The translations under genes and the position numbers were made by a program. Positions 54,084-63,278 of a DNA stretch of 64,000 nt are shown one piece after another. Every line of letters starts with the position of its first letter. The first letter of the stretch is position 1. Below the pieces are notes generated by a model that was given only the letters and a program-made list of their open reading frames with translations, did not search any database and had not been told where the DNA came from. Source of the stretch: Pedobacter changchengzhani (GTDB taxonomy: Bacteria; Bacteroidota; Bacteroidia; Sphingobacteriales; Sphingobacteriaceae); assembly GCF_004354365.1 (NCBI RefSeq), contig NZ_SJCY01000001.1, positions 372,001 through 436,000 of the forward strand. Direction: 5' to 3'.

Positions 54084-54824
54084 TTATTTAAAAAAGATCA
54101 CTTTTTTAAGTTCGCTATGAATTTTTATTTCGCTGCCTGCGAGAAGTATTGGGCTTGTTTTACCCATTTTGAAAGCCCTAAATTCTAATTCCACCAAATC
54201 TAAAACTCCTTCTGAATCGGAGAAATTGTGATGGTTTAGCGTGTAAATCCCGAAGCCATAAGTTGGAATAATAATTTCATTGCGTGATGCCATATTTTCC
54301 TCATTTGCAGGAAAGCCACTTAAAATAATGCTTTGGCGCACTGATAATTCACTCACCTGTTCTATATTATTCCACTTCACAACAAAGTCTTTCGTTAAAT
54401 CACCTTTTTTATCTACGATAATGTTTTTCTCTTCAATTTGCTTAAGCACATTAATGGTACCTAATGGGTATTTTTTACCGTCTGATAGCTGAATCTCAAT
54501 TACATAACTATCTTTTACAGGAACATCTCTTTCCAAATATCTAGACTCATCTGTATAATAAAGGCCCTGTCTTTTTTGTAGTGTAAGCGAATCGCCGTTG
54601 ATGTAGATTATTAAACCTTCATTTCGAATGGATTTACCTTCGGAATCGAAAAGTTCCACAAGCACTTCATTCAATTGCTTATCCTCTGGAAGCTGGAGAA
54701 TATCGATTTTTGCGCCTATTAACGAGATATTTGTTACAGGTTGTGTTGATAGCTTGGAATTGCATGAAAAAAAGCACCATATAATCAGTGCACAACATAC
54801 TTTTGTAAGTGTATTTATCTTCAT
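54084..54824 (-). CDS. Predicted lipoprotein, DUF4249-like
   Basis: A 246-residue protein. The ATG at 54824 gives a lipoprotein signal ending at CFFSC. The mature part is beta-rich: EVLVELFDSEGKSI, SLTLQKRQGLYYTDES, DSYVIEIQLSDGKKYP. The alternation resembles DUF4249 proteins, which sit in outer-membrane uptake loci, but no TonB-dependent receptor is adjacent, so the assignment is weak. It is probably exposed in the periplasm or at the surface. Confidence 0.65.
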   Translation of the reverse strand: MKINTLTKVCCALIIWCFFSCNSKLSTQPVTNISLIGAKIDILQLPEDKQLNEVLVELFDSEGKSIRNEGLIIYINGDSLTLQKRQGLYYTDESRYLERDVPVKDSYVIEIQLSDGKKYPLGTINVLKQIEEKNIIVDKKGDLTKDFVVKWNNIEQVSELSVRQSIILSGFPANEENMASRNEIIIPTYGFGIYTLNHHNFSDSEGVLDLVELEFRAFKMGKTSPILLAGSEIKIHSELKKVIFFK

Positions 54825-55000
54825 TTTAAATGTAGCGAGCAAGTTATTTATGCTTTTATAAAGATATTATTTTAATCTCGGTTTTAACGAGGAAGATGTG
54901 TTAATATCAGTCGAACGCTTTTAAATATTGTGGCCTAAGTCAGTTATATTTTTAGTAAAAATTCAGCGTTAAAACCGGTGGAATTAATAAAACTCATAGG

Positions 55001-55052
55001 CCTTGGCTTCAGCCATGGGGTTACATCGAATATGAAAGAGGCTTTAGCCAAA
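55001..55052. repeat. Inverted TTGGCTTCAGCC / GGCTTTAGCCAA element
   Basis: In the 553-bp gene-free stretch 54825-55377, CCTTGGCTTCAGCCATGG and GGCTTTAGCCAAA face each other about 20 nt apart, like a REP-type doublet. Beside this and the repeat at 55157-55234 I see only AT-rich DNA and the gcvT promoter. Confidence 0.5.
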
Positions 55053-55156
55053 AAATTTAACGACACACGAAAATAAGAGAAATTTAAAAGCGTTTGCCTT
55101 GGTATTAATATATTTTACATGTTGCCGTTTTTTTTGAAATACCGACCCTTGTTACT

Positions 55157-55234
55157 AAACCAGATAGGAGTGAGCACGAAGTGTAAACCTTTTCGGTTTA
55201 CCACGAAGTAAAACGGATAGCGGGACTGCAGCAC
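55157..55234. repeat. Interspersed repeat, second copy
   Basis: Starts ACCAGATAGGAGTGAGCACG and ends CGGATAGCGGGACTGCAGC, matching the ends of the element at 43059-43152. The interior carries AAACC-TTTTC-GGTTT and facing CACGAAGT copies. Confidence 0.65.
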
Positions 55235-55350
55235 CTTTGAAATGCTGACTTTCATTTTCTAATAATTTGTTAGTTTCTTTAATATTCATCCAACATTTAA
55301 GTGGCCAAAAGTCCATTTAAATTAGCCTAAAAAAATTGTCTTTTTCTTGC

Positions 55351-55358
55351 TATTTTTG
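55351..55358 (+). promoter_or_regulatory. -7-type promoter box of gcvT
   Basis: TATTTTTG, a full match to TAnnTTTG, 19 nt before the ATG at 55378. I see no glycine-riboswitch features upstream. Confidence 0.5.
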
Positions 55359-55377
55359 CCGACTAACAAAATATAAT

Positions 55378-56457
55378 ATGAAGAGTACCGCTTTATCAGA
55401 TATACACATTGCGCTTGGTGCCAAGATGGTTCCGTTTGCAGGCTATAACATGCCAGTAACTTACGAAGGAATAAATGCAGAACACGCAATTGTACGTACA
55501 GGAGTGGGTGTTTTTGACGTTAGCCACATGGGCGAATTTATTTTAAAAGGTGATAATGCGTTAGATTTAATTCAACGCGTAACCAGTAATGATGCTTCTA
55601 AGCTTCACGATGGTAAAATTCAGTATTCTTGCTTGCCCAATAAGGATGGTGGAATTGTAGATGATCTTTTGGTTTACCGCATGAATGAAAAATCATATAT
55701 GTTGGTTGTTAATGCATCAAACATAGAGAAAGATTGGAATTGGATACAAAGTTTTAATACAGAAGGTGCTGAAATGCATAATATTTCTGATCAAACATCA
55801 TTATTGGCAATTCAAGGTCCTAAAGCGGCCGAAGCTCTACAAGCTTTAACTGATGTTGATTTGGCTTCAATGGAATATTATACTTTTGTAAAAGGCACTT
55901 TTGCAGGTGTGGATAATGTATTAATTTCTGCCACAGGTTATACAGGCGCTGGTGGTTTCGAAATTTATTTTGAAAACCAATACGCAACCAAAATTTGGGA
56001 AGCTATTTTTGAAGCAGGAAAACCTTTCAACATCAAGCCGATTGGCCTAGGTGCGCGCGATACTTTGCGTTTGGAAATGGGTTTCTGTTTATATGGAAAT
56101 GATATTGATGATACCACTTCGCCAATTGAGGCAGGATTAGGGTGGATAACGAAGTTTACAAAACCTTTTACAAATGCAGATGCGCTACAAGCGCAAAAAG
56201 TAGCTGGAGTTACGAAAAAATTGGTTGGCTTTGAAATGATAGACCGTGGTATTCCTCGCCATGACTATGAAATTGCTGATGCTGAAGGAAACGTTATTGG
56301 TAAAGTAACATCAGGCACGCAGTCGCCTTCTTTGCAAAAAGCAATTGGCATGGGCTACGTTGCTAAAGATTTTACGAAAGAAGGAACGGAAATTTTTATC
56401 GTTATTCGCAATACGCCAATTAAAGCTAAAATTGTTAAGTTTCCATTTTTAAAATAG
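55378..56457 (+). CDS. gcvT: Aminomethyltransferase (glycine cleavage T protein)
   Basis: A 359-residue protein; the ATG at 55378 gives the family N-terminus ([20 protein letters not shown]). Typical blocks are [41 protein letters not shown] and [17 protein letters not shown]. It transfers the aminomethyl carbon from the H protein to tetrahydrofolate, releasing ammonia. The other gcv genes are not nearby. A heptamer array separates it from comB. Confidence 0.96.
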   Translation: MKSTALSDIHIALGAKMVPFAGYNMPVTYEGINAEHAIVRTGVGVFDVSHMGEFILKGDNALDLIQRVTSNDASKLHDGKIQYSCLPNKDGGIVDDLLVYRMNEKSYMLVVNASNIEKDWNWIQSFNTEGAEMHNISDQTSLLAIQGPKAAEALQALTDVDLASMEYYTFVKGTFAGVDNVLISATGYTGAGGFEIYFENQYATKIWEAIFEAGKPFNIKPIGLGARDTLRLEMGFCLYGNDIDDTTSPIEAGLGWITKFTKPFTNADALQAQKVAGVTKKLVGFEMIDRGIPRHDYEIADAEGNVIGKVTSGTQSPSLQKAIGMGYVAKDFTKEGTEIFIVIRNTPIKAKIVKFPFLK

Positions 56458-56538
56458 ATTTGAGTGAATAGATATGAGATTTGAGACTTGGTTTCTGAAA
56501 TCTCATATCTCATATCTCATATCTCATACCTCATACCT
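56455..56538. repeat. Inverted heptamer array between gcvT and comB
   Basis: Left units TAGATTT, GAGTGAA, TAGATAT, GAGATTT, GAGACTT face right units CTCATAT (three times) and CTCATAC (twice). It starts at the gcvT stop codon and ends about 6 nt before the comB ATG. Confidence 0.82.
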
Positions 56539-56544
56539 AAATAA

Positions 56545-57276
56545 ATGCGTAAGAAAATAGAAGTTTGTTTAACGCCTGCCTTGATAGATTTATATGATAT
56601 TGAGGCGAGTATTGTGGTGGTTATTGATGTTTTACGGGCAACATCATCTATCACTTATGGTATTGATAATGGTGCAGAAGCCATTATTCCGGTCGCCAAC
56701 GTAGAGGATTGTTTAAAATACGATGGTAAAGGCTATTTACTTGCTGCAGAACGAAATGGCGAAGTAGTGGAAGGTTATGATTTTGGCAATTCTCCTTTTT
56801 CTTACACCACCGAAAAGGTAAAAGGCAAAACGATTGTACTAACTACCACCAACGGTACAAAAGCATTGCATTTGGCGCATAAGCGAGCGCATCAAGTTGT
56901 TATTGGCTCTTTTTTAAATTTGGATGTACTTTGTAACTATCTAAAAAGCCAAAATAAAGATGTACTTTTATTATGTGCAGGTTGGAAAGATCAATTTAAT
57001 TTAGAGGATACACTTTTTGCGGGTGCGGTTGTAGAAGAATTGGAAGATGATTTCGATTTCTTTGATGACTCTAGCGTTGCGGCGAAAGATTTATATATGC
57101 TTGCCAAAAATGATTTGCGAAAATATTTGTATAAATCATCACATAGCAGCAGGCTAGCTAAATTAAATATAGAGGAAGATGTAGTTTTTTGCTTGCAACT
57201 TAATATTTGCAAAGCGATTCCGGTTTTAAAGGGAGAGCGTTTAGTGCCCCTAAATCCCCTAAAGGGGACTTTATAG
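56545..57276 (+). CDS. comB: 2-phosphosulfolactate phosphatase family protein
   Basis: A 243-residue ComB-family protein: VVVIDVLRATSSITYGIDNG at the N-terminus, LAAERNGEVVEGYDFGNSP, TIVLTTTNGTKAL and LLCAGWKDQFNLEDTLFAGA. In methanogens the enzyme makes sulfolactate for coenzyme M; many bacteria have it without that pathway, so the real substrate here is open. The C-terminal ~8 residues (PLNPLKGTL) are encoded by a CCCCTAAAGGGG palindrome common in Bacteroidota genomes and look like an extension by a repeat. Confidence 0.87.
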   Translation: MRKKIEVCLTPALIDLYDIEASIVVVIDVLRATSSITYGIDNGAEAIIPVANVEDCLKYDGKGYLLAAERNGEVVEGYDFGNSPFSYTTEKVKGKTIVLTTTNGTKALHLAHKRAHQVVIGSFLNLDVLCNYLKSQNKDVLLLCAGWKDQFNLEDTLFAGAVVEELEDDFDFFDDSSVAAKDLYMLAKNDLRKYLYKSSHSSRLAKLNIEEDVVFCLQLNICKAIPVLKGERLVPLNPLKGTL

Positions 57277-57330
57277 CGAGGAAGTTTTAAATTTTGGCAA
57301 AAGCCCCCCTTTAGGGGGTTGGGGGTATCA
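57246..57330. repeat. CCCCTAAAGGGG-type palindromes at the end of comB
   Basis: Two related palindromes (CCCCTAAAGGGG and CCCCCCTTTAGGGGG) lie within and just after the 3' end of comB, overlapping the 3' end of the convergent patatin gene. Similar sequence occurs at 43096-43118. Confidence 0.7.
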
Positions 57331-58087
57331 ACGCCCTAATTTGCTCACTATTTTTTATGGTAATTAGCGCTTCTTCGTGCGCCAGCCAGTAAATATCTTC
57401 AGCGCGTTTCATATCAAATGTATTAATTGAGCCCAAGCCTTTAGGTTCTATCATTACATCGCAAAACTTTGATTTTCGTTCCATATCATGGTTAATTGAC
57501 ATTACTCCTGCTCGCCCAAGTAAGTTGGTTATACCTGTAATTTTATCAACTGGTTTTAAGTGATTGCATGAAGAACCAATTATAAAATCACAATCTTTCA
57601 TTAAAGGTTCTACTGGGAAATTGTTTAATATTCCTCCATCTACATACATCTGCCCATCAATCATTATGGGTTTAAATACACCAGGAATACAGCTTGATGC
57701 CTGAATGGCTCGTATTAAAGGGCCTTGATTAAAATAAACCAACCTACCTTCGCTAAAATTAACTGCTGCAATAGTTAATGGAATTTTTAGGTTTTCAATT
57801 AAGTTGTTAGGAAAGTAATCTTTCAAAACATTGGCCGTTCTTTCTATATTAATTAACCCTAAAGAACCTAAAGCCGGACGAATAAATCTCCAAAGTTTTG
57901 TTTTTAAGAAAATATTTAAGCCTTCTTCAGGGTCAATTCCGGCGGCGAAAAATGCACCCGCGATGGCGCCCGCACTTGTGCCGCTAATATGACTAAAAGT
58001 GATTCCTAAATTGCTAAAAGCCTTTAAAACACCTAAATGTGCTATTCCTCTTATTCCTCCGCCTGATAATACAATGCCAACTTTCAT
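57311..58087 (-). CDS. Patatin-like phospholipase
   Basis: A 258-residue protein. The oxyanion loop SGGGIRG, the nucleophile S38 in GTSAG and the dyad aspartate in VDGGILNNFP are all present. It resembles RssA/YlbK-type cytoplasmic patatins that hydrolyse acyl esters of phospholipids. There is no signal peptide. The extreme C-terminus (IPPTP) runs into the palindromic repeat. The substrate is not known. Confidence 0.92.
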   Translation of the reverse strand: MKVGIVLSGGGIRGIAHLGVLKAFSNLGITFSHISGTSAGAIAGAFFAAGIDPEEGLNIFLKTKLWRFIRPALGSLGLINIERTANVLKDYFPNNLIENLKIPLTIAAVNFSEGRLVYFNQGPLIRAIQASSCIPGVFKPIMIDGQMYVDGGILNNFPVEPLMKDCDFIIGSSCNHLKPVDKITGITNLLGRAGVMSINHDMERKSKFCDVMIEPKGLGSINTFDMKRAEDIYWLAHEEALITIKNSEQIRALIPPTP

Positions 58088-58242
58088 GTAGTAAAGGGTT
58101 TAAGTTTAATTAATAAAATTGTTGTTATTGGGTTAGATTGTTTAATTGATAAATTGTTGCAAAAGATGTTCAAATAGTCTTCATTACTTAGCTAAATATA
58201 ATGTATACAATTTGAAACCTATATACAAATAACTTTTAACGC

Positions 58243-59277
58243 TTACTTTTGTTTAGGTTTATACTTAGATTTAGATAAAATCTTTTGTGCATCATAATCT
58301 ACCATAAGTTGTTGTAAGGTAACTTTTGGGTTTTCTTTCATGTACTTTCTTACAATTTGCCAACCTATCCAAACACCCAATTTAGGTGCTGAATTTCTAT
58401 TTTCGCCTAAACCAGGTGTAAAGGGCCCTTCTGATAAAAAAACCTGAATTTTTTGATAATCAGTGTTGTATAAAAACTTATTTTCTAAAAAGTACGCCCA
58501 AATATCTCCCTCAAAATTTTCGCACCAACCCAATTGTTCAGCAGTATAGCCAATTTTTATAGAGTCTGTTGTTTTTTCTGGTAAAACTTGATCTAAAAAG
58601 TATAAAATTTTCCCTTGCGAAATCATTTTAGAAAGCAGTGTGCGATTCCCATCAGGTTCTGGAAATAAATCTTCATGCGCAAATGTTTCAGTTACTCTTG
58701 GTACAATATTTTCTGGGGTAAACCTTTTAGAAATATATAGTGGCACATTTTCTACTATGCCCCTGTAAAACTTACTGTTTTTCCCTAAAAACATATCTAA
58801 GCCGATACCCACATAATTATCGCCGACAGGTGTTTGATAAGCAAAACCAGAAACGAAAGCAATGAAACGAGGAACTTTTACTTTTGGATAGTAGTATTTT
58901 ATGTATTTAAAAGTTTCTGTTAAATCTTTTTCTTGAGGCTTTAAGTCTTTAAAAACACTATCAACCTCAGTTGTTAAATCAGTATATGCACGATCTTTAT
59001 ATAAATTAATTAAAATTTGATCGTTTGTGTAATTCTTATTTCCAATTATGCGGTGCATAAAGTCATCGTAGAAAATGCCGTACGATTTATTCAAATACGC
59101 ATCGGTTTCCGCTACATTTTTTTTCTTACCTGCGTAAAGTTCCTTATCAAAACGCTCAATCTTTAAATCGAGCTTTATTTTGCTAATATCTGGTCTATTA
59201 TTTTGTTTGCAGGAAAAAAATGCAATGGCTAAGAGAAAAATTAAATAAATTTGCTTAGTTTTTATGTTATAAATCAT
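58243..59277 (-). CDS. gldB: Gliding motility lipoprotein GldB
   Basis: A 344-residue protein. The ATG at 59277 gives a lipoprotein signal with LAIAFFSC. The GldB pattern is clear: IERFDKELYAGKK, VPRFIAFVSGFAYQTPVGDN, IGLDMFLGKNSKFY, VTETFAHEDLFPEP, ENRNSAPKLGVWIGWQIVRKYM. GldB is required for gliding in Flavobacterium, with a role in the assembly or stability of the machinery. It is divergent from nadE, a linkage seen in other Bacteroidota. Confidence 0.9.
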   Translation of the reverse strand: MIYNIKTKQIYLIFLLAIAFFSCKQNNRPDISKIKLDLKIERFDKELYAGKKKNVAETDAYLNKSYGIFYDDFMHRIIGNKNYTNDQILINLYKDRAYTDLTTEVDSVFKDLKPQEKDLTETFKYIKYYYPKVKVPRFIAFVSGFAYQTPVGDNYVGIGLDMFLGKNSKFYRGIVENVPLYISKRFTPENIVPRVTETFAHEDLFPEPDGNRTLLSKMISQGKILYFLDQVLPEKTTDSIKIGYTAEQLGWCENFEGDIWAYFLENKFLYNTDYQKIQVFLSEGPFTPGLGENRNSAPKLGVWIGWQIVRKYMKENPKVTLQQLMVDYDAQKILSKSKYKPKQK

Positions 59278-59417
59278 GTGTAGCAAATAAACGGATAAAG
59301 CACGAAAAAAGTAACAACGATTGTAAATTTATCATTTTTACGGTCGAAGTTTCGGTGCAAAATCTGTTTAGCTACATTTAGATTAAACGTATTAAATTGT
59401 TTTAATTATACTTAAAG

Positions 59418-61058
59418 ATGAAAATCGCATTAGCACAACTCAATTATCATATTGGAAATTTTGAATATAATACTCAAAAAATTATCCATAGCATCAAAGC
59501 GGCTAAAAATAAGGGCGCAGATTTGGTTGTATTTGCCGAGTTAGCGGTTTGCGGTTATCCTGCGAGGGATTTTTTAGAGTTTGATGAGTTTATATCGCTT
59601 TGCGAGAAGGCTGTGCAAGACATTGCGCTACATTGTTTGGACATTGCCTGTATTATTGGTTTGCCTGTAAAAAACCCGATATTACAAGGTAAAGATTTGT
59701 TTAACGCTGCTTATTTTATTGAGGATGGTAAAATAAAATCGATTGCAAAAAAAGCGCTTTTGCCAACTTACGACGTTTTTGATGAATATAGATATTTTGA
59801 GCCTGCTACCACTTTCGAATGTATTGAATTTAAAGGTAAAAAAATTGCGTTAACAATTTGCGAAGATTTATGGAATATCAACGAAAATCCATTGTATGTT
59901 TCTAGCCCGATGGATGAATTGATTAAACAACAGCCAGATTTGATGATAAATATTGCGGCTTCGCCATTCTCGTACACGCATGATGAAGAGCGTATAAAAG
60001 TACTTGCGGATAACGCAAAAAAATATCAGTTGCCGTTATTTTATGTAAACCAAGTAGGTGCACAAACGGAAATTATTTTCGATGGCGGATCGTTAGTTTT
60101 TGATTCAGAAGGTTCATTAAAAGCAGAAATGAAGTATTTTGAAGAGGATTTACAGGTTTTTGATTTAGATGAGGTACAAAACGTGCGGAATAAGTATCCT
60201 GAATCCAGTAGAGCGACCGATATAGAGCAAATTTATGATGCCTTAGTTTTGGGCATTAAAGATTATTTTCAAAAATCGGGTTTTAGCAAAGCTGTGTTGG
60301 GTTTGTCTGGCGGTATAGATTCTGCAGTAGTTTGTGCATTGGCCTGCAAAGCTTTGGGTGCCGAAAATGTAATGGCGGTGCTTATGCCTTCGAAATTTTC
60401 TTCTGATCACTCGGTACAGGATGCGATGGATTTGGTAAATAATATTGGTTGCCTGCATGAAATTATAGCCATTAAACCCGCAACTGATGCTTATGATGGA
60501 ATGTTAGAAAATGCTTTTAAAGGTTTGCCGTTTAACCTAACGGAAGAAAATATTCAGGCCCGAATTAGAGGTGCAATTGTAATGGCGATGAGTAATAAAT
60601 TCGGCTATATTTTGTTAAATACATCTAACAAAAGTGAGTGTGCCGTTGGTTATGGTACTTTATATGGCGATATGTGCGGCGCCATTGGTGTAATTGGCGA
60701 TGTGTATAAAACCCAAGTATTCGATTTGGCAAGATACATCAATAAAGACCAAGAAGTTATACCCATAAATACGATTGTTAAACCACCATCGGCAGAGTTA
60801 AGGCCAAATCAAAAAGATTCTGACTCATTGCCTGATTATGATGTACTGGATAAGATTTTATATCAACATATTGAGTTGAAGCAAGGCTTAGCATCAATTA
60901 CTGCGCAAGGATATGATGAGGCTTTGGTTAAGCGAATTTTGAAAATGGTAAATGTGGCAGAGTTTAAACGCTATCAAACGCCACCAATACTTCGAGTATC
61001 ATCCAAAGCATTTGGTATGGGTAGAAGAATGCCGATTGTAGGGAAATATATGGTGTAA
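59418..61058 (+). CDS. nadE: Glutamine-dependent NAD+ synthetase
   Basis: A 546-residue two-domain enzyme. The N-terminal glutaminase (nitrilase fold) has E in FAELAVCGYP, K in IAKKALLPTYD and the nucleophilic C in LTICEDLWN. The C-terminal synthetase has the P-loop LSGGIDSAVV and TSNKSECAVGYGT. It converts deamido-NAD+ to NAD+ with glutamine as the ammonia source. ATG start, full length. Confidence 0.97.
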   Translation: MKIALAQLNYHIGNFEYNTQKIIHSIKAAKNKGADLVVFAELAVCGYPARDFLEFDEFISLCEKAVQDIALHCLDIACIIGLPVKNPILQGKDLFNAAYFIEDGKIKSIAKKALLPTYDVFDEYRYFEPATTFECIEFKGKKIALTICEDLWNINENPLYVSSPMDELIKQQPDLMINIAASPFSYTHDEERIKVLADNAKKYQLPLFYVNQVGAQTEIIFDGGSLVFDSEGSLKAEMKYFEEDLQVFDLDEVQNVRNKYPESSRATDIEQIYDALVLGIKDYFQKSGFSKAVLGLSGGIDSAVVCALACKALGAENVMAVLMPSKFSSDHSVQDAMDLVNNIGCLHEIIAIKPATDAYDGMLENAFKGLPFNLTEENIQARIRGAIVMAMSNKFGYILLNTSNKSECAVGYGTLYGDMCGAIGVIGDVYKTQVFDLARYINKDQEVIPINTIVKPPSAELRPNQKDSDSLPDYDVLDKILYQHIELKQGLASITAQGYDEALVKRILKMVNVAEFKRYQTPPILRVSSKAFGMGRRMPIVGKYMV

Positions 61059-61059
61059 A

Positions 61060-61581
61060 TTAATCGATTGCCTCATTTTGCGTGGCTACTAAATCCTTGT
61101 TTTTGACGAACGATTGCAACAATAATATGCCAATACCAATCATAATAAACACATCGGCAAAGTTAAAAATCCCAGTTCGAAAGAGATAAAAATCGAGGTG
61201 CATAAAATCGGTAACCGAGCCATACATTATTCTATCGTATAAATTACCTACGCCACCACCAATTACAAAACACAAAGCAATTTGTGTCGCTATTGGTTGC
61301 TTATACCGGCTATAAAGGTAATATAAACCATAGCCCAATGCTATAAGTGGTAAGCCGGAAAGAACAATAAACTTTAAAATAGTAGGCATGCCATCGCCCA
61401 AACTTAAAAACGCGCCACTGTTTTCTATTTTTACGAGGATGAAACGATCTTTAATAACGCTAATTTGTTCGTTATAATTTAGTTTATTACGCACGATAAT
61501 TTTTGATACTTGATCAAAACCTATCGCTATAAAAATAAATACCAATAATAAAACAATGCGACGGGTAGAATTAAAATTCAT
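61060..61581 (-). CDS. lspA: Lipoprotein signal peptidase
   Basis: A 173-residue protein with four membrane helices. The start at 61581 overlaps the lnt stop by one base (TAATG), so a longer form is unlikely. Catalytic aspartates lie in NLYDRIMYGSVTDFM and FNFADVFIMIG; the NSGAFLSLGDG segment is the usual conserved box. It cuts before the lipobox cysteine. Adjacency to lnt groups two steps of lipoprotein maturation. Confidence 0.95.
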   Translation of the reverse strand: MNFNSTRRIVLLLVFIFIAIGFDQVSKIIVRNKLNYNEQISVIKDRFILVKIENSGAFLSLGDGMPTILKFIVLSGLPLIALGYGLYYLYSRYKQPIATQIALCFVIGGGVGNLYDRIMYGSVTDFMHLDFYLFRTGIFNFADVFIMIGIGILLLQSFVKNKDLVATQNEAID

Positions 61582-63206
61582 TACTGAGCAGGTTTTTGTC
61601 TCCATTTTTTATAAGGAATAATTAATAGCATAATTACTGCCACTACACTTAATAATTTTGCAATTACATCGCCACTTTTAACGTAAAAAGTTATTTCATC
61701 GTTTAAATGGATATCGGCTTTTATAGCAGTTCTTGTCCACCATTTTGTGCTTTGCGTAATATCTCCGCGTTGGTTTATAAAGCATGAAATGCCCGTATTT
61801 GCCGATCGCGCAACATCTCTGCGGGTTTCTATGGCACGTAGAGTTGCGTAAAGTTGATGTTGGTCTTTGCCCGATGTATTTCCCCACCAGCCATCATTGG
61901 TAATTATTGCAATAAATTGCGCCCCATTTTTTACTGCTTTCCCGATCCAATCGCCCCATAAACTTTCGTAACAAATTACGGGGGCAACACCAATACCACT
62001 TTGTGCATATAAAGTTCCGGGTTCATCTTGCGAACCATAACCACCAACGGTTCCTCCAAGTTCAGAAAATACGCCATCTAAAAAAGAAAATACTTTAGGG
62101 AAAGGCATTCGTTCTACGCCAGGAACCAATTTAGATTTATGGTAAAACTGTACATTTCCAGAATTCTCCATCTGCATTGCAGCATTAAAATTGTCGAAAT
62201 ATAATTTACTCTGTTCGTCATATTTAGCGGTGATTGTTTTTTTATCTGGATAGGTTTTAAAGCTTTCTATCCCACTTAAAAGCGAAGCATTTTTGTATTT
62301 GCTTAAAAAACTTTGTAAATAAATGTAGCTATCATTACTTCTAATCCTATCTTCATCATTAAAACCTTGTATTGCGGTTTCTGGCCAAATAAAATATTCA
62401 GTATTGGTTTGTGCTAATGAATCAGATAGATGCGTTAAAATTTTTAGCTGCTCGGCAGGGGAGATCAAACTCAGTTTTTGGTAAGGATCAATGTTGGGCT
62501 GTACTACAACTACATTTGATGGCGTGCCCAGTTGCTTGTAGTTAAAATATTTAATTAATGAAGCTCCAATTGGAATAAATACAACTAAAAACCAAATTCC
62601 AACAGGGCGATATTTTAAATAACCTCTTTGTGTTTTAAATTTTTTGTAAGCTTCAAAAGCGATAATATTACTCAATAAAATCCACAGGGAGCCACCATAA
62701 ATCCCAGTATAATCATACCATTGCGCCAATTGGTGCATGCCTGATAGTCCATTGCCCAAAGTCATCCAAGGGAATTTGAAATCCCATACTTGTTGCAGGT
62801 ATTCAAAGCCGATATAGAAGGAAATTAAGCCAAAGTAAGCGGTGTTTTTATTTACGTATTTACCTAAACGATAATATAACCAAAATGCGGTAGTCATTAA
62901 AAATGCACCTAAGCCGAAGGGGATTAACGAGATTGGTATAGCTATTATTGATCCATTATAGGCGCTTATTGCATTGTAAACCCAATAAATAGATGCGCTG
63001 TTCCAAAGTAAAAACGTTAAGCCCGCTGTTAAAAATATTTTTCGTCTTTTTTTGTTTATATCGCTCTGCGAGATGCTTTGCAATGCAATAAACAATGGCA
63101 CTAAACCAATTAGTAATAATGGCGTAGTATAAGGCATTGGTGGCCAAGCTAGCCAAAGTAAAAAGGCGCTTAGTAAGGCGAGGAGATAGGTTTGTTTGGG
63201 TTTCAT
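61581..63206 (-). CDS. lnt: Apolipoprotein N-acyltransferase
   Basis: A 541-residue protein: about seven membrane helices over 1-215 and a nitrilase-type domain. The catalytic triad is E in IWPETAIQ, K in YHKSKLVPGVERMPF and C in VICYESLWG. It N-acylates the lipoprotein cysteine in the inner membrane. It is translationally coupled to lspA. Several lipoproteins in this window (GldK, GldB, SprE, DUF4349) would be substrates. Confidence 0.95.
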   Translation of the reverse strand: MKPKQTYLLALLSAFLLWLAWPPMPYTTPLLLIGLVPLFIALQSISQSDINKKRRKIFLTAGLTFLLWNSASIYWVYNAISAYNGSIIAIPISLIPFGLGAFLMTTAFWLYYRLGKYVNKNTAYFGLISFYIGFEYLQQVWDFKFPWMTLGNGLSGMHQLAQWYDYTGIYGGSLWILLSNIIAFEAYKKFKTQRGYLKYRPVGIWFLVVFIPIGASLIKYFNYKQLGTPSNVVVVQPNIDPYQKLSLISPAEQLKILTHLSDSLAQTNTEYFIWPETAIQGFNDEDRIRSNDSYIYLQSFLSKYKNASLLSGIESFKTYPDKKTITAKYDEQSKLYFDNFNAAMQMENSGNVQFYHKSKLVPGVERMPFPKVFSFLDGVFSELGGTVGGYGSQDEPGTLYAQSGIGVAPVICYESLWGDWIGKAVKNGAQFIAIITNDGWWGNTSGKDQHQLYATLRAIETRRDVARSANTGISCFINQRGDITQSTKWWTRTAIKADIHLNDEITFYVKSGDVIAKLLSVVAVIMLLIIPYKKWRQKPAQ

Positions 63207-63220
63207 TATCGTTTGTCGGT

Positions 63221-63247
63221 CGTCATGCTGAATTTATTTCAGCATCT
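63221..63247. repeat. Interspersed hairpin (GATGCTGAAATAAATTCAGC), copy 1
   Basis: GTCATGCTGAATTTATTTCAGCATC, read in two arms, folds into a hairpin upstream of lnt. Related copies are at about 63636-63676 and 63734-63773. Confidence 0.7.
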
Positions 63248-63278
63248 TTTACGCTATTTCTGCATTCTTTTTTTTCAA

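Noticed and set aside
54441..54480. NarL-like site TACCTAATGGGTA
   Set aside because: It has the wrong spacing and lies inside a coding region on the opposite strand.
55235..55377. Glycine riboswitch before gcvT
   Set aside because: No paired aptamer cores can be seen; the stretch is AT-rich with a simple promoter.
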